64,000 nucleotides of DNA from Panicum virgatum (taxonomy: Eukaryota; Streptophyta; Magnoliopsida; Poales; Poaceae): positions 33,439,954-33,503,953 of the forward strand of contig NC_053139.1 of assembly GCF_016808335.1 (NCBI RefSeq). The letters run 5' to 3'. Position 1 is the first letter of the stretch. The number at the start of each line of letters is the position of its first letter. The notes beneath the pieces were generated by a model, which had not been told where the DNA came from, searched no databases, and worked only from the letters and a program-made list of their open reading frames with translations. Shown here piece by piece: positions 1 to 13,295 of the stretch. Made by a program: the position numbers and the translations under genes.

Positions 1-634
1 TTGACCAGTCAAACAATGACCTGAGATAGGCAATGCAACTAAAACAAGAAAGTCAAAAATGTCAATGCCCTGAATTCAAAGATAATCAGCACCGAAACAA
101 ATCAATGAAATCATTGATATTATCACCTCACCAGCGTGAAATGCTGACCAGACCAGAATTAATATGCTTCGTTCCAAAATAAACAAAAACCAGAATAGAC
201 ACTATCAGTAGTACAACAGTTTTTGATTTGTTATCAGTTAAATGGCAAAGTGAATTACAACATTTAAAAAATAAATAAAAAATAGAGAATTCCAAAACAT
301 AAAGTTCCAGAAGCAAATAAAAACGAAATAATCAGGCCTCAGAGTAAAAGTGCATCAGTAGACAAGCAGTTGCTAGTCTTCAAATGGTACAGACAATTAA
401 TTCAAGTCATTGGCCCATCAAAACCAGGAAAAGAATGTTCTGTTTTAGGATAGAACTAAATATGTTCACATGTATCGTAGAGCTAATCAACTAATGGCTT
501 CTTTCTTTCGCAAGATCGAGCACTTACAGCAATAAATACTATTACACTAAAAACAGACTATGCATATCCATGGAAATATGAACTACTTCCAAAACAATAA
601 AAAGCTAGGTGGAAAGGCAATATTAAATATCTTA

Positions 635-2089
<1,455 letters not shown>

Positions 2090-2560
2090 CGGTGACGCGG
2101 CGAATGTACCCTCGGGCGGCGGCGGCGGGGCGAGGAGGTGGGAGGAGGGTCGGGTGCCGAGAGTGGCGGGCGGCGGCGGCAGGGGATTAAAAGAGGGAAA
2201 CCCTAGCGAGACGCTTGGGGGTGGGGTGGGAAGGAAGAAGCGAGGGCTTTTTCTGGGCCGGGCTCTACTTGGTTTACCTATGGGCTTTGCATGTGACCCT
2301 TACGAAGAAAAAATAATTTGGGCTGTTCCTCCTCCTGGACCATCTGTGCAAATACGCTGTGGCTATATATAATTGCCTGAGCGACAAAAAGATGAGTTGT
2401 CGCCCAAGCGCGCATGAGCAAATCAGGAGTCAGTCCGCCCAGTAAGCTCGCATTTACTAGGCCCACAGGCCACAGCTCATCATGGCTGGGCCAAGCACCA
2501 AGCGTTTTCTGCGCGTTTTCTCGTGATTTCCAATTAGCCCATGCAGTGCACTTGGTCACC
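2090..2560 (-). promoter_or_regulatory. RPL11 5' UTR and promoter with telo-box and site II motifs
   Basis: A GC-rich leader lies directly upstream of the ATG. A telo-box AAACCCTA is at 2198-2205, and TGGGCC/TGGGCT site II motifs are at 2254-2259, 2281-2286, 2319-2324, with GGCCCA at about 2460. In plants this pair of motifs is typical of ribosomal protein and other translation genes and is linked to expression in dividing cells. No certain TATA box was picked. The transcription start cannot be placed from sequence alone. Confidence 0.7.
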
Positions 2561-4329
2561 TGTATTTTATTCTTTTCATTTTTCTCATTACTTGTCTTTT
2601 ATTATATATTCCATTATCTTTCCTTTCCTTCTATTTTTAACGTTTTCCTTCTATCTTGTTTTCCATCTCTTTACTATTTTATTATATTTTAATTTTGATA
2701 TTAATTTATTGAATTTTCTTATATGTTTTTCATTTTTCTTTTCCTTTGATTTTTCTTTGCGTACTAGTATGTTTGCCATGTATTGCTTGGAAAAATAATT
2801 TGTTTATGCTATGGATGTGTTTAGTCTTCATATAAAATTTTATTTATTTTGTACACCATTTTGTTCATGATGTTTAATTATTTAGGTAGGAATTACATAT
2901 CTGCTGCAGCTAGGCATCGCGCGCATGATAAAATAATGTTTGTCACCTACGTACAGAGCAGCAGGATATATGGGTTACCCGCGCATCATAGCCTATTTGG
3001 TCCTTCTCTTTTCCGCAACTGCTGAATGGGTTAGGCTGAATAATGTTTGGAGGAGATTGGTAGACTGCTGCTCGGTTCATCTAAAAATATGTATTTTTTC
3101 TTTCTTTTCATTTTTATTATTTTTTCTTTATTTGATTGTTCATTCATTCCTTTTACATGCATGCAAGGGTTGTATATTATCATCTCTTTATTTTAATAAT
3201 TGATGTATTTTTCAAATATAATTTTCCCATTATTTCTTCTTTTACTCCATATTATTCAATATATCCATGGATTTTTTATAGATAGTAATATTTAGTTCTA
3301 TGTTCATAATATAATTGTTCGAGGCGTATAATCTATTTTTTCATTTTGTAGATTAAATTATACAATCATGTTGACTCACTTGATCGAGATATTTATTTTC
3401 TATTATTAGTCTATATAATCAAATGTTCGTGATGTTTAATGTTTTGTTCGTTCTATATTATTATTTGTTCGTTATGTCTGATTTTTTGTTTTTAAAAATA
3501 ATTATTTGTTCGTATTGTTAAAATTTTGTTCCAAGTAGTCAAAGCTAATTATTTAGTATTAAATAGTATTTTTTAAAATATTATGAACATAGGCAAGTGT
3601 GATCTTGTTTCGAAAATCTTGTCTAGAAAAGATAAATTATTCAGCCATACTGATTCATTTTACGTGATATTTATTTTCTATTATTTAGTCTATATAACCA
3701 AATGTTCATGATGGTTAATGTTTTGTCTGTTGTACATTATTATTTGTTCATTACTTTTATTTTTTGTTCTTAAAAATAATTATTTGTTCATATTGTTAAA
3801 ATATAGTTTTTAAAAATAATTATTTGTTCATATTGTTAAAAATAATCTAGTATTAAAAAATAGTTTCTAAAAATATCGTTCAAACATAGGCACGTGTAGT
3901 CTTGTTTTGAAGATCATGTTCTAAGAAAAATAATGGTGCAATCTAAATTTAAATTGGATACTTGGTTTATTATTTATAGCTTTTTTTAGTTTTGAAATTT
4001 GCATGCATGTGGGTGATGTCATCATAGTTGTCTTCTTTTGCAAGCATAGGATCTTACCATCTACGGATCATGTTACACGCAAATATTGTAGCTTGAGCTG
4101 AATCAAAAGGGCACATATAGCAATCGACGTTGGCGGACCATTGCTTCAGGTGATGGATTAATTTCCTATCGCCTTCAGCGGTGGATAACCGCGCCCGTGC
4201 AAACACAGATGTGGCCCAATTAAATATGGGATACAGGCCTGCTGCACTGGGCGTGTCTACCTATCACATCGCTTAAAAAAACTACCCTTTTACAATGCAG
4301 GCGTAAGAACTTTTATCTCGCTTAAAATT
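2561..4329. other. AT-rich intergenic repeat DNA, no gene
   Basis: Long T-rich and AT-rich tracts with only short chance reading frames. The region is dominated by diverged repeat sequence, including the direct duplication at 3371-3932. Related sequence occurs inverted at about 16.4-17.2 kb, which points to an old dispersed element. No termini or target duplication were found. Confidence 0.6.
3371..3932 (+). repeat. Direct duplication of an AT-rich unit (two copies)
   Basis: Copy A (about 3371-3630) and copy B (about 3649-3932) share blocks in the same order: GATATTTATTTTCTATTATT, CAAATGTTC.TGATG.TTAATG, AAAATAATTATTTGTTC, and a closing ATAGGCA.GTGT...TCTTGTTT. A third partial copy, on the opposite strand, is at about 16405-16640. 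Confidence 0.8.
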
Positions 4330-5066
4330 AGGTTTCCCAGCGCAATAGCTGCCACCGCCGCCAGCCCCTCATCGTCCCTCTCCTCCCTCTGGTGGCTTCA
4401 CCGGTAGGTGGAGGAGCGGGGACCTATTTTCTTCATAGATCTAGTCTGTTAGTTTTCTTTCTGGTTTAGTTCTTCAGCGATATCAGCGAGGTGGTGGTGA
4501 TGATGATGCTATAGAATAAGATCTCTCCGGTCTGTCCCTACCTTTGACGACGTCTGATCCGGCACTGACGAAGGGCTAGTGAGAGTTGGCTCTGCAAGAT
4601 TTGAAGGTTCTCTCTAGATCTTTGTAGTTGGTGTGTTAATCGGGAGATGCAGTTGGCAGTTTTATGTTGTGGCAACTTCGACCTCTTCTTTCGATTTGTT
4701 CCGCGACAAGATTCGGTTTCTTCAACCCTCTGTTTTGGTGGTGAAGAATTGCAAGTCTGCGTTGCTTTGGGTGCTACCCCAGCCGATGCTCTTTCAACAG
4801 TTGCTAGATCTCATTGCAAGCAGCGAATGGTTTTTGCGGTCTTCAAAGCCTTTTGTGGTGATGGCGTTTGCATTGTCGCTTTTCCTTGCTGCTTTTACAA
4901 TGTGTTATTCAAGCTCCGGTCCATGACGAACATTCATATGAAGAAGACGACATAAAGACATTTCGATACAATTTTATTTTTTTTATATCGTTTTGTGTCA
5001 AGTTGTCCTTCGTTTGTAACACAAATTGTTTTTTCTTGATATGAATTCTCAAAAAGAAAAAAAACT
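4330..5066 (+). mobile_element. Possible LINE-like or non-autonomous retroposon remnant
   Basis: A 5' GC-rich leader (CCGCCGCCAGCCCC-like, 4350 onward) is followed by mixed sequence with a 102-codon frame (4647-4955) without a recognised domain. It ends in a T-rich tract, a TTGATATGAATTCTC segment and the A-rich tail AAAAAGAAAAAAAA at 5053-5066. This layout resembles grass LINE-type 5' and 3' untranslated parts, but no reverse transcriptase or clear target duplication was seen. It could also be a remnant of an expressed sequence. Confidence 0.3.
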
Positions 5067-5288
5067 ATCCCATTGACTTAAGGGCATAGCTGCATAAACC
5101 ATCACCTCAATAAAATATTAAAGAGAACATATCAAGTACAAACCAACCTTTTTGTGCAAACCGTGCAAATTTTAATCTGTGCCACCGGATCATCATTAAT
5201 TTTACAATTAATCGCCCGCCTCTAATCACACTTTTGCAAATCTCCCCACCCACTCCCTCAGCACACCACCTTGGATGTTGATCCGGTG

Positions 5289-8271
5289 TCAAGATGGCAA
5301 TGGGTACCTGAAACCCGATTACCCGATGGATTTTACCCGATAAGAAGGCGGGTATGGAATAAGTTTTCTACCCATGTGTACGTTATTGGGCAAAATTCCT
5401 TACTCAAATTGCCGGTTTGGAATGAGTTCACAAAAGTGAAGATTGGGAACAATGAATATGCAAAATGTAACTACTGCTCGAAGAAGCTTTCTGGGTTGTC
5501 AAAGAATGCTACTAACCATTTGAAGTGCCATTTGAAGTCTTGTGTGCTGAAGAAGATCAAGCTTAATGGGCAGACAATGGTACAATCTGGTTTGAGATTT
5601 AATAGGACAGATGCAGGCATAGTCTCAATGGAGAACTACACCTTTGACCAAGATATAGCTAGAGCAAAACTTAGTGCCATGATAGTTCTTCATGAATACC
5701 CTTTAAGCATGGTTGATCATGTTGGCTTTCGAAGATTTGTCAGCGCACTTCAACTATTATTCAAAATTGGGACCAAGAACACAATAAGGTATAAGATCTA
5801 TGAGCCTACATCCTTTCTGCAATTTATATGAGCCAACATCAATTTTCTAATAATTTTTGTTTAATTTCAGATTTGATATTATGGGACAATATGAGCGGGA
5901 GAAGAAAAAAAAGCCATTGAATATATGGCTGGAATTCAGTCAAGGGTGGCCATCACTACTAATATGTGGACATCTGACAACCAAAAGAGAGGTTACATGG
6001 CCATCACTGCATATTTTATTGATGAATCTTGGAATCTTAGAAATATTCTCATGAGGTACTAACTTATTTCTTAGATCTGGTTGTATATCATGTTGTTCAA
6101 CTCTGGTTGCATATCATGTCTCTTATTTTGCTTGTAACTATTGAGTGACAGATTCGCTTATGTCCCTGCTCCTCACACTGCTGAAATCATTAGTGACGAA
6201 TTATATGACAGCTCGGTTCAGTGGAATCTTGATGAGAAGATATCAGCAATTACTCTTGACAACTGTACTACCAATGATGCAGTAATCCCTTTGCTTGTGA
6301 GGAATATTGGAAAACATAAACTCTTGAATGATGGTAAGCTGTTGCATATGCGTTGGTCTGCACATATTCTCAATCTGATAGTTAAGGATGGGTTAGAGGT
6401 GTTGAAAGATGCAATAGAAAACATTCGCGACAGTGTAGCATATTGGACAGCTACACCAAAAAGGGTTGAAAATTTTGAGGAGATAGCTGAGTTTGTTAAA
6501 GTGGAAGCCACAACTAAGCTAATTCTTGACTGCAAGACTAAGTGGAACTCAATTTTTACCATGCTTAGTCATGCATTACCATACAAGTCTACTTTCATTA
6601 GGGCAAGCCATGTTGATAGGCTGTACACTTGCTTGTCATATGAGGATGAGTGAAAATTTGCTGAGGATATTGTAGAAAGGCTTAAATTGTTCAATGACAT
6701 CACTAAAATGTTTTCAGGGACGACAGATTATGTAACAGCTAACATATATTTCACTAGAATTGTTAGGGTTAGAAAGGAGATTAGGGGAGTGGTCAATTTG
6801 TGGAAACCCTTTAGTGCAATCCATGTCAACCAATATGATAGCCAAATTTGACAAATATTGGCTTTATATTCAAGGGTTCATGGGCATTGCAACTATTCTT
6901 GATCCTTGATTTAAAACCACAGTGCTGCTGATTTGTTTTGAGGATTTACTTGTTACAATTGGTAGAGAGTGTGAGGATAGGGTTCTCGAGGTGAAGAATT
7001 TTGTTGGCTGATTTGATGCTTGAGTACCGTGGGGAAGATGATGTGGGAAACAGTGTTCCAACAGCATCTGCCACAGGACACAGTGATGATTCCATGATGG
7101 CTCGTGTTGCGAGTAGAAGGCCAACAACAATGGGATTCAAGACTAAGTTAGATCGCTATTTGGATGAAGAGCTATTGGACATGTATACTAAGAATTTCAA
7201 AGTTTTAGATTGGTGGAAGGTGGCTGGAACTCAGTTCCCAACTTTGAGAAAGATTGCTAGGGACATATTTGCCATTACTGTTACAACAGTTGCTTCAGAA
7301 TCAGCATTTAGCACTGGTGGTTGGATTTTAAGTGAGCATCGCAACAGGCTCACTTGCAAGATGTTGGAGGCCTTAATGTACTCTCAAGGTTGGCTGAGAA
7401 ACAAGTCTAAATGTATATTTATCACTGCTCCTTTGTCTATTAGCTTGCTGTTAATTTCTGCAAATATTAATTATTATTCATGCAAACCAACTCATTTGCT
7501 CACTTATGTTTTGTAGTTGATGATAAAACCAAACAGCCTGCAACCTTTTGGTCATGTCTTCAGAGGACTCAAGAGGGGCTTCAGGTGATTTACCATTCTT
7601 GAAATGTATTCATTTTCAGCTACTTTGTGAAGTATAATAATAGATAACTAAGTTGACCTGTTTATCCTAATATAGGAACTTACAATATGAGGACATATGA
7701 AGTGGTTGTCAGATAGCCTCATGGAGTCATGGCGCTCTTTTGGTCACAAGAACAAGTCAACTGATGCAAGAATTGGATGAAGTGCATGTACATGTGCATA
7801 TGCATGGGCTTCCTTTTGATGTCTTATCTATTAAATGCATTTGTGAACTTGTAACATGTGCGGTCTCTCTTTAATTCATGGTGGATCGGTGAAACTATGT
7901 GAACTTGTAATATTTTTATGGTGGTATGTGAACTTGTAATGCTAATGGAAAACGTGCTTAATTTAGAAGGTAACTATGCAGCACCTAGAACTTGTTACAT
8001 GCTGAATTGCTAATGCTTGTTGCAATGAAACTTGGATGAATTGCTAATGCTTGTTGCAATTAAGAATGATTTGCTTTTCATATGAATTGTCGGGTATGCT
8101 TTCGGGTGTGGGTTACCCATCAGGCATAAATTACCTGCCTGGTACGGGTATGAAAGTATTTTCTTACTCGTGTGCGGGTACGAGTAATAACCCGACGGGT
8201 AAAATTTAGTTCTGGCGGGTACGGGTATGAGTGGCTACTACCCGTCGGGTACGTACCCTTTGCCATCTTGA
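5289..8271 (+). mobile_element. hAT transposon, RICESLEEPER-like, decayed
   Basis: Termini TCAAGATGGCAATGGGTAC (5289) and, on the other strand, TCAAGATGGCAAAGGGTAC (8271) are inverted repeats. They are flanked by 8-bp target duplications ATCCGGTG (5281-5288) and ATCTGGTG (8272-8279), which differ by one base. Subterminal regions at both ends hold many ACCCG/CGGGT words, as in related hAT elements. The interior carries a broken transposase with a BED zinc finger and a C-terminal dimerisation domain. Length is 2983 bp. Confidence 0.92.
5400..7412 (+). pseudogene. hAT transposase (BED zinc finger), frameshifted
   Basis: The family product is a DNA-binding cut-and-paste transposase. The BED finger is visible as C-X2-C-X13-H-X3-H (Cys codons at 5466 and 5475, His codons at 5517 and 5529). 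Then come NYTFDQDIARAKLSAMIVLH, a catalytic-domain segment (6180-6840, with ITLDNCTTND and HMRWSAHILNLIV), and the hAT dimerisation region (7150-7412, with ITVTTVASESAFSTGG and LTCKMLEALMYSQGW). The coding frame is broken: a shift in the A-rich run near 5900, stops at about 6651 and 6908, and further shifts before 7001. Some breaks near 5830-5870 and 6050-6150 may be former introns. No single start codon is convincing. It cannot make a working protein. Confidence 0.88.
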
Positions 8272-8340
8272 ATCTGGTGGTCCACATTGAAGTTTGCACG
8301 GTTTACACGAAGGGGTTAGTTTGCAACTGATATGTTCCCT

Positions 8341-9813
8341 AGAAATATATAACATAAATGGCCAAAAACTTTAACCTCAAGTGACATCTTTCTGTAGATT
8401 ATGGACAAACACTACAAAATTAGTGTTAACAGTTGTGATCCTAGTCAGTGTAGCATGCAATTATTATTTTTAGGTGAACCAGTGGTCAGGTCGGGCTCGA
8501 TACTCACTTGTGTGGTTGGAACAATAATATTTTAGCATATTTTATTTATTGACTTTTTGCAGCAGTAGAACATTTGGATGCACTACACTCAGGGGCAGAT
8601 CCCTAACTGAGAAAACATTTATCACCTCTACTGATCCATTGTTAGTAACTCGTAATGAAGTTCATATCAGTAATAGACCGAGCCAGTACATCTGGCCCTG
8701 ATAACACCGCATCATTTTATGTTTGCAGGCAGCAGCACTCCGATACACGTCCACGTTGTTTGCAGTAGGCGCCTTCACTCCCAAAGTGCATATGTGCGCA
8801 AAAATTGGCGCAGTTTTGAGGTGTACATGGTGGTGGGTAAGGAAGGCATGTATGCGTCGGCGGCGATTGTCGAGGGCAGCTAATGCCTACACATCCAACA
8901 TGCAAATCAAATATGACGGGTTCGTCACACAAATTCATTTGAACATACCAAACATAAAAAACTCAAATTGAAAGTAGGGTCTGTTTATAACTTTACGTAC
9001 ATCCCCCAGCTTGGCAGGACAGTGAGGTAGAAGAGATGACGGTAAGAACTAAGAACAAAATCATGGTCAAATACGCAATTCTCGCCATGTGAATCTTGAC
9101 TGAGTATATGACGAAAATACAGTAACCTTCTCTTTTTTGGAGTTTGTGTCCATATCACAATTCCATTCCATGCACGTACATGTGCTTATATATAGAAGCA
9201 CATGCACGTACATGTGCTTATATATAGAAGCACAACAAACCACTCATCCACTCCTATTGGATACCTTGAACTAGTGTTTTGATATCCATGGACGAAGATT
9301 TGATTTCTTCTTATGACATAATAAATTCCTGGTTGTTTCTCGTGAACTTGAAATTTATATCCTAATCATATCCAACAATGTTTATCATATTTCAAGGATA
9401 GTACATCAATGGTATCATCCTATTTACATGTTCACATATGCTCCTTATTAAATTTTTTTCTTGTTAATGCGGTATTTATTAGGGGTTAGGATATAATACC
9501 ATAAGTTTAGGATATTGCAGCATTAATATTGCATAATATTGCAGAACAATATCACAACCATATGTACTCCATATCACATGAATCCAATTCGCAATGTACT
9601 GTCAACCTACTAGATCATCTTAGCTTGTATCCATACATAATTAGTATTATCCGCTAGAACTAGAGAGTTGTTGAAGATAGACTCCATATTTATCCAAGGT
9701 ATGGTTTAAAGATACACAGAAAGGTGATAAATGATAAATAGGCAATAGCCAGAGGATATGAGACAAAGGTGCATGGATAGCATATATATCAAGTCTACGC
9801 TCTTCTTGAATGC
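8341..9813. other. Intergenic, no recognisable gene
   Basis: Unremarkable sequence with short overlapping frames near 8717-8971 that show no domain. It contains a perfect 32-bp tandem duplication at 9170-9233 and CACTACACTCAGGGG near 8581, which only superficially recalls a CACTA end. Nothing else is seen. Confidence 0.6.
9170..9233. repeat. Perfect 32-bp tandem duplication
   Basis: The unit ATGCACGTACATGTGCTTAT plus 12 more bases (ATATAGAAGCAC) is present twice with no mismatch (9170-9201 and 9202-9233). It contains a GTACATGTGC near-palindrome and a TATATA tract. Confidence 0.95.
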
Positions 9814-9840
9814 ATCTATCTATCTATCTATCTATCTATC
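9814..9840. repeat. (ATCT)n microsatellite
   Basis: About seven uninterrupted ATCT units. A similar interrupted array is at 12683-12709. Confidence 0.95.
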
Positions 9841-10159
9841 AGCGAGGAAGCCAGGAAAAAATTTAGGTCGGGCTGAACAAAAGTCTACGGCGATTTAACT
9901 CTAATATGACCCCTCAAAATAGAAAAATATATAATTGCTTGAATCAATCTTATATTGAAAACATCGACTAATGACGAAATTCACAAAATACATCATGAAA
10001 AAAAAAGTATGCAGTTCATTCATACCAAAAGGTCCAATTATGAAACTTATAATCAACGCGTGATGTTGCCTCACATTATTCCACCGAAGTAGCAACCTAC
10101 ACAAATAGACATAATGGATTAGTCGAACATGTATGAACCTCCAAATTATGAATTTAGAA

Positions 10160-10821
10160 GAGAATAGAGCGTACCACTACTTCTTTAGGCAATAACATAA
10201 GGAGCTTTTTCATCTCTTGAAACCGCTTTTTGATCTTTTCATTATCAATCTTTCTAAATACCTCCTTCTCAGTATACCATATCATCAAGTCATTGAGCCA
10301 TTCATCACCCATTTTATGATGCAAATCTGTCTTTATAATGTTCAAGGCTGAAAATATCCTCTCAACTGAAGCTAGGCTCTACTTTATTGATTTAAACCTC
10401 TTCCGGTCATAATCTCACCCTTCTCAATCTTTTGTAGCAACACATCATGATGCTTTGCAAGCAAGGCATCTTTTCTCATACAAAATGCACCCACATTGTT
10501 GACTATTAAAGGAACATAGTTAAAGAAATATGTTATGTCTGCACTAGAAGTCGAAATAGCAACAACCACTAGTTGCAGTTGATGGGCAAAACAATGCACA
10601 TAGAAAGCATAAGGATTTTCATCACGAATCAATTTCTGCACCCTATTAAATTCACCTCTCATATTAGAAGCCCCATCATAACCTTGCCCACGAAGCATAG
10701 AGATAGACAAATTGTGACTTGAAAGCATACCGACCAAAGCTTCTTTCAATGCAATGGCTGTACAACTCTGAACATGCTGAAGTCCAAGAAATCTCTCCAC
10801 CACTTGCCCTTTATCATTCAC
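10160..10821 (-). pseudogene. DUF4371 / ZMYM1-like hAT transposase, internally deleted
   Basis: The minus strand reads VNDKGQVVERFLGLQHVQ, MLRGQGYDGASNMRGEFN, FYVHCFAHQLQLVVVA and MRKDALLAKHHDVLL. These are diagnostic of the plant zinc finger MYM-type 1-like / DUF4371 hAT superfamily transposase core. After MTGRGLNQ (about 10385) a stop follows, and a different frame resumes with LASVERIFSALNIIKTDL and KMGDEWLNDLMIWY (to about 10160), the hAT C-terminal dimerisation part. The stretch that normally separates these two parts, on the order of a few hundred residues, is missing. This is an internally deleted remnant. No host function is inferred. Confidence 0.8.
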
Positions 10822-10876
10822 AAACCTGCACAGTACATTTGTTAGTATAATTGTAGAAATAATTGTAATAAAATCC

Positions 10877-11326
10877 TAAAAGCCCAGTACAATCCTTGCG
10901 TTGCTGGAAGTAGCTGTCCACAGACTGAACTGCATTAAGAATGCGGATGAACACATGACGCTTCATACGGTACCTGCAAGATAGAAAATGTAAGCAACAT
11001 GCACATATTGAGAGAAAAGACAATAATTTGACATGCCATGTTCTATACCTTTCACGAAACTTTTCAGGGGTGTAAATAGGATTGGCAGCAAAGTATTGGC
11101 GTATGCTCCTTGCCTCTCCATAAGCACATTCTCTGGTGACAAGTCGTCTCACATGTATTGAGCTGTGGTAGGAGCTCTCTACATCCATGGCTGACACCAG
11201 AGTGTGTATGTAGTCGTCATCATCGAGAAACTCATAGTTCAGGTTATCCTCAGCAATCAAGTAACGAACAAGGGTACAATCTTCGTCCTCCATTGGGTAT
11301 GCATCATATAGATTCATCATGCTCAA
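10877..11326 (-). pseudogene. PIF/Harbinger (ALP1/HARBI1-like) transposase, N-terminal fragment
   Basis: Exon 1 (11326-11049) ends IRQYFAANPIYTPEKFRER. A clean 75-bp intron (GTATAG at 11048 to CTTGCAG ending 10974) joins in phase to exon 2 (10973 to about 10877) reading YRMKRHVFIRILNAVQSV, then DCTGLLGF. This is the helix-turn-helix region that precedes the DDE nuclease in PIF/Harbinger proteins. The reading then leaves the family abruptly, and the DUF4371 fragment follows on the same strand about 60 bp on. All of the catalytic domain is absent. Upstream MNLYDAYPMEDEDCTLV is less certain as the true N-terminus. Confidence 0.65.
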
Positions 11327-11339
11327 TTCAGTTTCTGCA

Positions 11340-12530
11340 ATTTAAAATAAATCTGCAATAAGTATATAGAGACTATATTGGCTAGAAGCAAAGAATAGTT
11401 TAAAATGAAAGGTAAAGGCAAAAAATAGTTGAGGTAGATAGAATGATATTATTACACATTCACTTCAGGGTCAAGCATATTGGGAGATGAGATATCAACT
11501 GGTTTCAGAATTTATTAGATAGGAAGAAATCTAACTGACCACCTTTTTTTCACATGTGTGATCTGACTTTTTTCTAGAGTAATTGTGTCTGATTGAACCA
11601 CGAGGATATTAGAGGCCAGATAAGCCTTGTGCTGCCCTCTCATTTTGATTACACGTTGTTGTGAATTTTGCAAGTGTCAACTGAATGTTTATTTCTATCC
11701 ATTCCAAATCTTATATTTCAGAGTTCATATTCGCTATGTAACCTTCAGCTAAAATCAAGCTTAAATTAGTGGTACAGAAATTGATTTATGCTACTGATTG
11801 TCTCCATATAGAAAGAGCAAGATGAACATTGTAGCCAACTGATTAGTTTAAACAATCAGTAGGCCAAGCTTAAACTTAATGAATCATGAAGTTTGAACAA
11901 GCGGTAGCCAATACAGCAAGTTTGGGAGGTTTACTTTACCATTGATCCAGTTCTTGGGAGGCTGGAAGTGGGCTCAACTGATTTCTCGTCCAGCAAGCTG
12001 CCGCCGATGTTCTACCAATACAGCAAGCTGGGGGTCGATGATGGACGATGGAATAGCTGCCGCCGCCTCCTCCAGATCGAGCTGCCCTTGATGTGGGACG
12101 CACCGGCAAGCTACCGCCGATGTGGGGAGGAGCGAGGGCGCGGCCGCCGATGTGGGAAGGAGTGAGGGTTCGGTCGCCGGTGAGGAAGAGGAGGAGGTGT
12201 GGCCACCAGCGTGGGGGGGAGGGGCCGACCGGCTTCCGGCGCTTGGCGATGCGGCGGCGGCGGCCCGACGCATCGATGACGGAGGCGGCTTGGCGGGGCA
12301 GCCGGCACATGTTGTAGTGCAGGGGGAGCGGAGGTGCACGGCACCGAGCCGAGGACGTGGGCGAGCGCAGGTGCAGTGCGAGGGCCCGGGCGGCGGCGGC
12401 GGCAAAGCACGGGATGTTACAGGGCACCGTTGCAATTGAGATAGCAGATAGAGGATGGAAATTTTACAGGGTACTGAATATATTACGTTAGAGGGTGAAA
12501 TTTAGGGGGTACCACTCCAGATAGTCTTAG
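11340..12530 (-). other. Upstream part of the Harbinger remnant, with a GC-rich block
   Basis: 11340-11935 is AT-rich without a gene. 11936-12440 is GC-rich, with overlapping low-complexity frames (Pro/Ala/Arg) on both strands and no domain. Read on the minus strand from 12526, GACTATCTGGAGTGGTACCC preceded by TAA looks like a PIF/Harbinger end with a 3-bp target site, which would make this the 5' flank of the fragment at 10877-11326. The partner terminus was not found, so this is inference. Confidence 0.35.
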
Positions 12531-13055
12531 TGCTTACGGATGAGATTGGTGGCCCAATAAACATTAGCCCCTCCTAATATATGTACTTATGCATAAAAAA
12601 ACAAGGTGGGGCTTAGGTGGGGTTGCACATCCCTGGCATCGGTAGGCAGGGCTTGAGCCCTGCTTGCCCGTCTGACCGCTCCATCTATCTATCTATCTGT
12701 CTGTCTATCAAAGAACCAAAAACAATCGAAACACTGTTTACCATGATTAACATGTCCATACCCCTCACGGTGACCCCACTTGACAGGCCTCAAACCTTAA
12801 GGACCCAGAGGACCTATAAAAAAAATGAAAGATGCAGAATGAATCTGCCAAAACTGAAATATTTTTGTCACCTCACGCCTCCCTTACCCGCCCACCTATA
12901 CCAAAAATAGTTTCCTTATTTAGTTCACATGCCACTAATTCTTCCTACCATCCAATCAATTGACGCCGCCCTCCCCCGTCCTCCACCGCCGCGTCGGACC
13001 CCTCCTATGAGAACATCGCCTGCAGGCTGCCCTCCCCCGCCTGACCATCCACTAA
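12531..13055. other. Intergenic, no gene; short tetranucleotide array
   Basis: Contains an interrupted (ATCT/GTCT)n array at 12683-12709 and CT-rich or CCGCC sequence around 12960-13045. No coding evidence was found. The 5 bp just before 13061 (TTATA) form the left target duplication of the next element. Confidence 0.6.
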
Positions 13056-13060
13056 TTATA

Positions 13061-13295
13061 TGTCACACCCGGTTTTAAAAAGAAAACCGAATGTATAACT
13101 ATATGTATGCCAGGATCAAATTTCATACATATAGTGATGTCATAATGGAATAATGAGTAACAATGTCACGTAAAAGAGTGTCACACCCGGTTTTAAAAAA
13201 AAACCGAATGTATAACTATATGTATGCCAGGATCAAGTTTCATACATATAGTGATGTCATAATGGAATAATGAGTAACAATGTCACGTAAAAGAG
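13061..13295. repeat. Tandem duplication of the element's left end (118 + 117 bp)
   Basis: Copies 13061-13178 and 13179-13295 both start TGTCACACCCGGTTTTAAAA and end GTCACGTAAAAGAG. They are almost identical, so the terminal sequence is present twice. Confidence 0.95.

Larger units (their letters stand above)
5123..8340. repeat. Older inverted-repeat (foldback) element split by the hAT insertion
   Basis: The left arm at about 5123-5187 (GAACATATCAAGTACAAACC, then GTGCAAACCGTGCAAA) matches the reverse complement of the right arm at about 8277-8340 (TTTGCACGGTTTACACGA, then TTTGCAACTGATATGTTC). The hAT element lies between the arms, inserted next to the inner end of the right arm. The arms are about 60 bp and about 80% alike by eye. 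The outer ends are not defined. Confidence 0.7.

Noticed and set aside
8581..8600. CACTACACTCAGG as a CACTA transposon end
   Set aside because: No inverted partner, no subterminal repeats and no 3-bp duplication.
11936..12435. Minus-strand frames of 153-163 codons
   Set aside because: Low-complexity Pro/Ala/Arg sequence without a domain, with equal frames on the other strand.
9814..12709. Tetranucleotide runs as a CRISPR-like or satellite array
   Set aside because: Simple microsatellites in a plant nuclear genome; no spacers.
13061..13295. The two 118-bp units as a pair of LTRs or a small solo-LTR pair
   Set aside because: They abut in tandem and nothing similar is at the right end of the 3.3-kb element.
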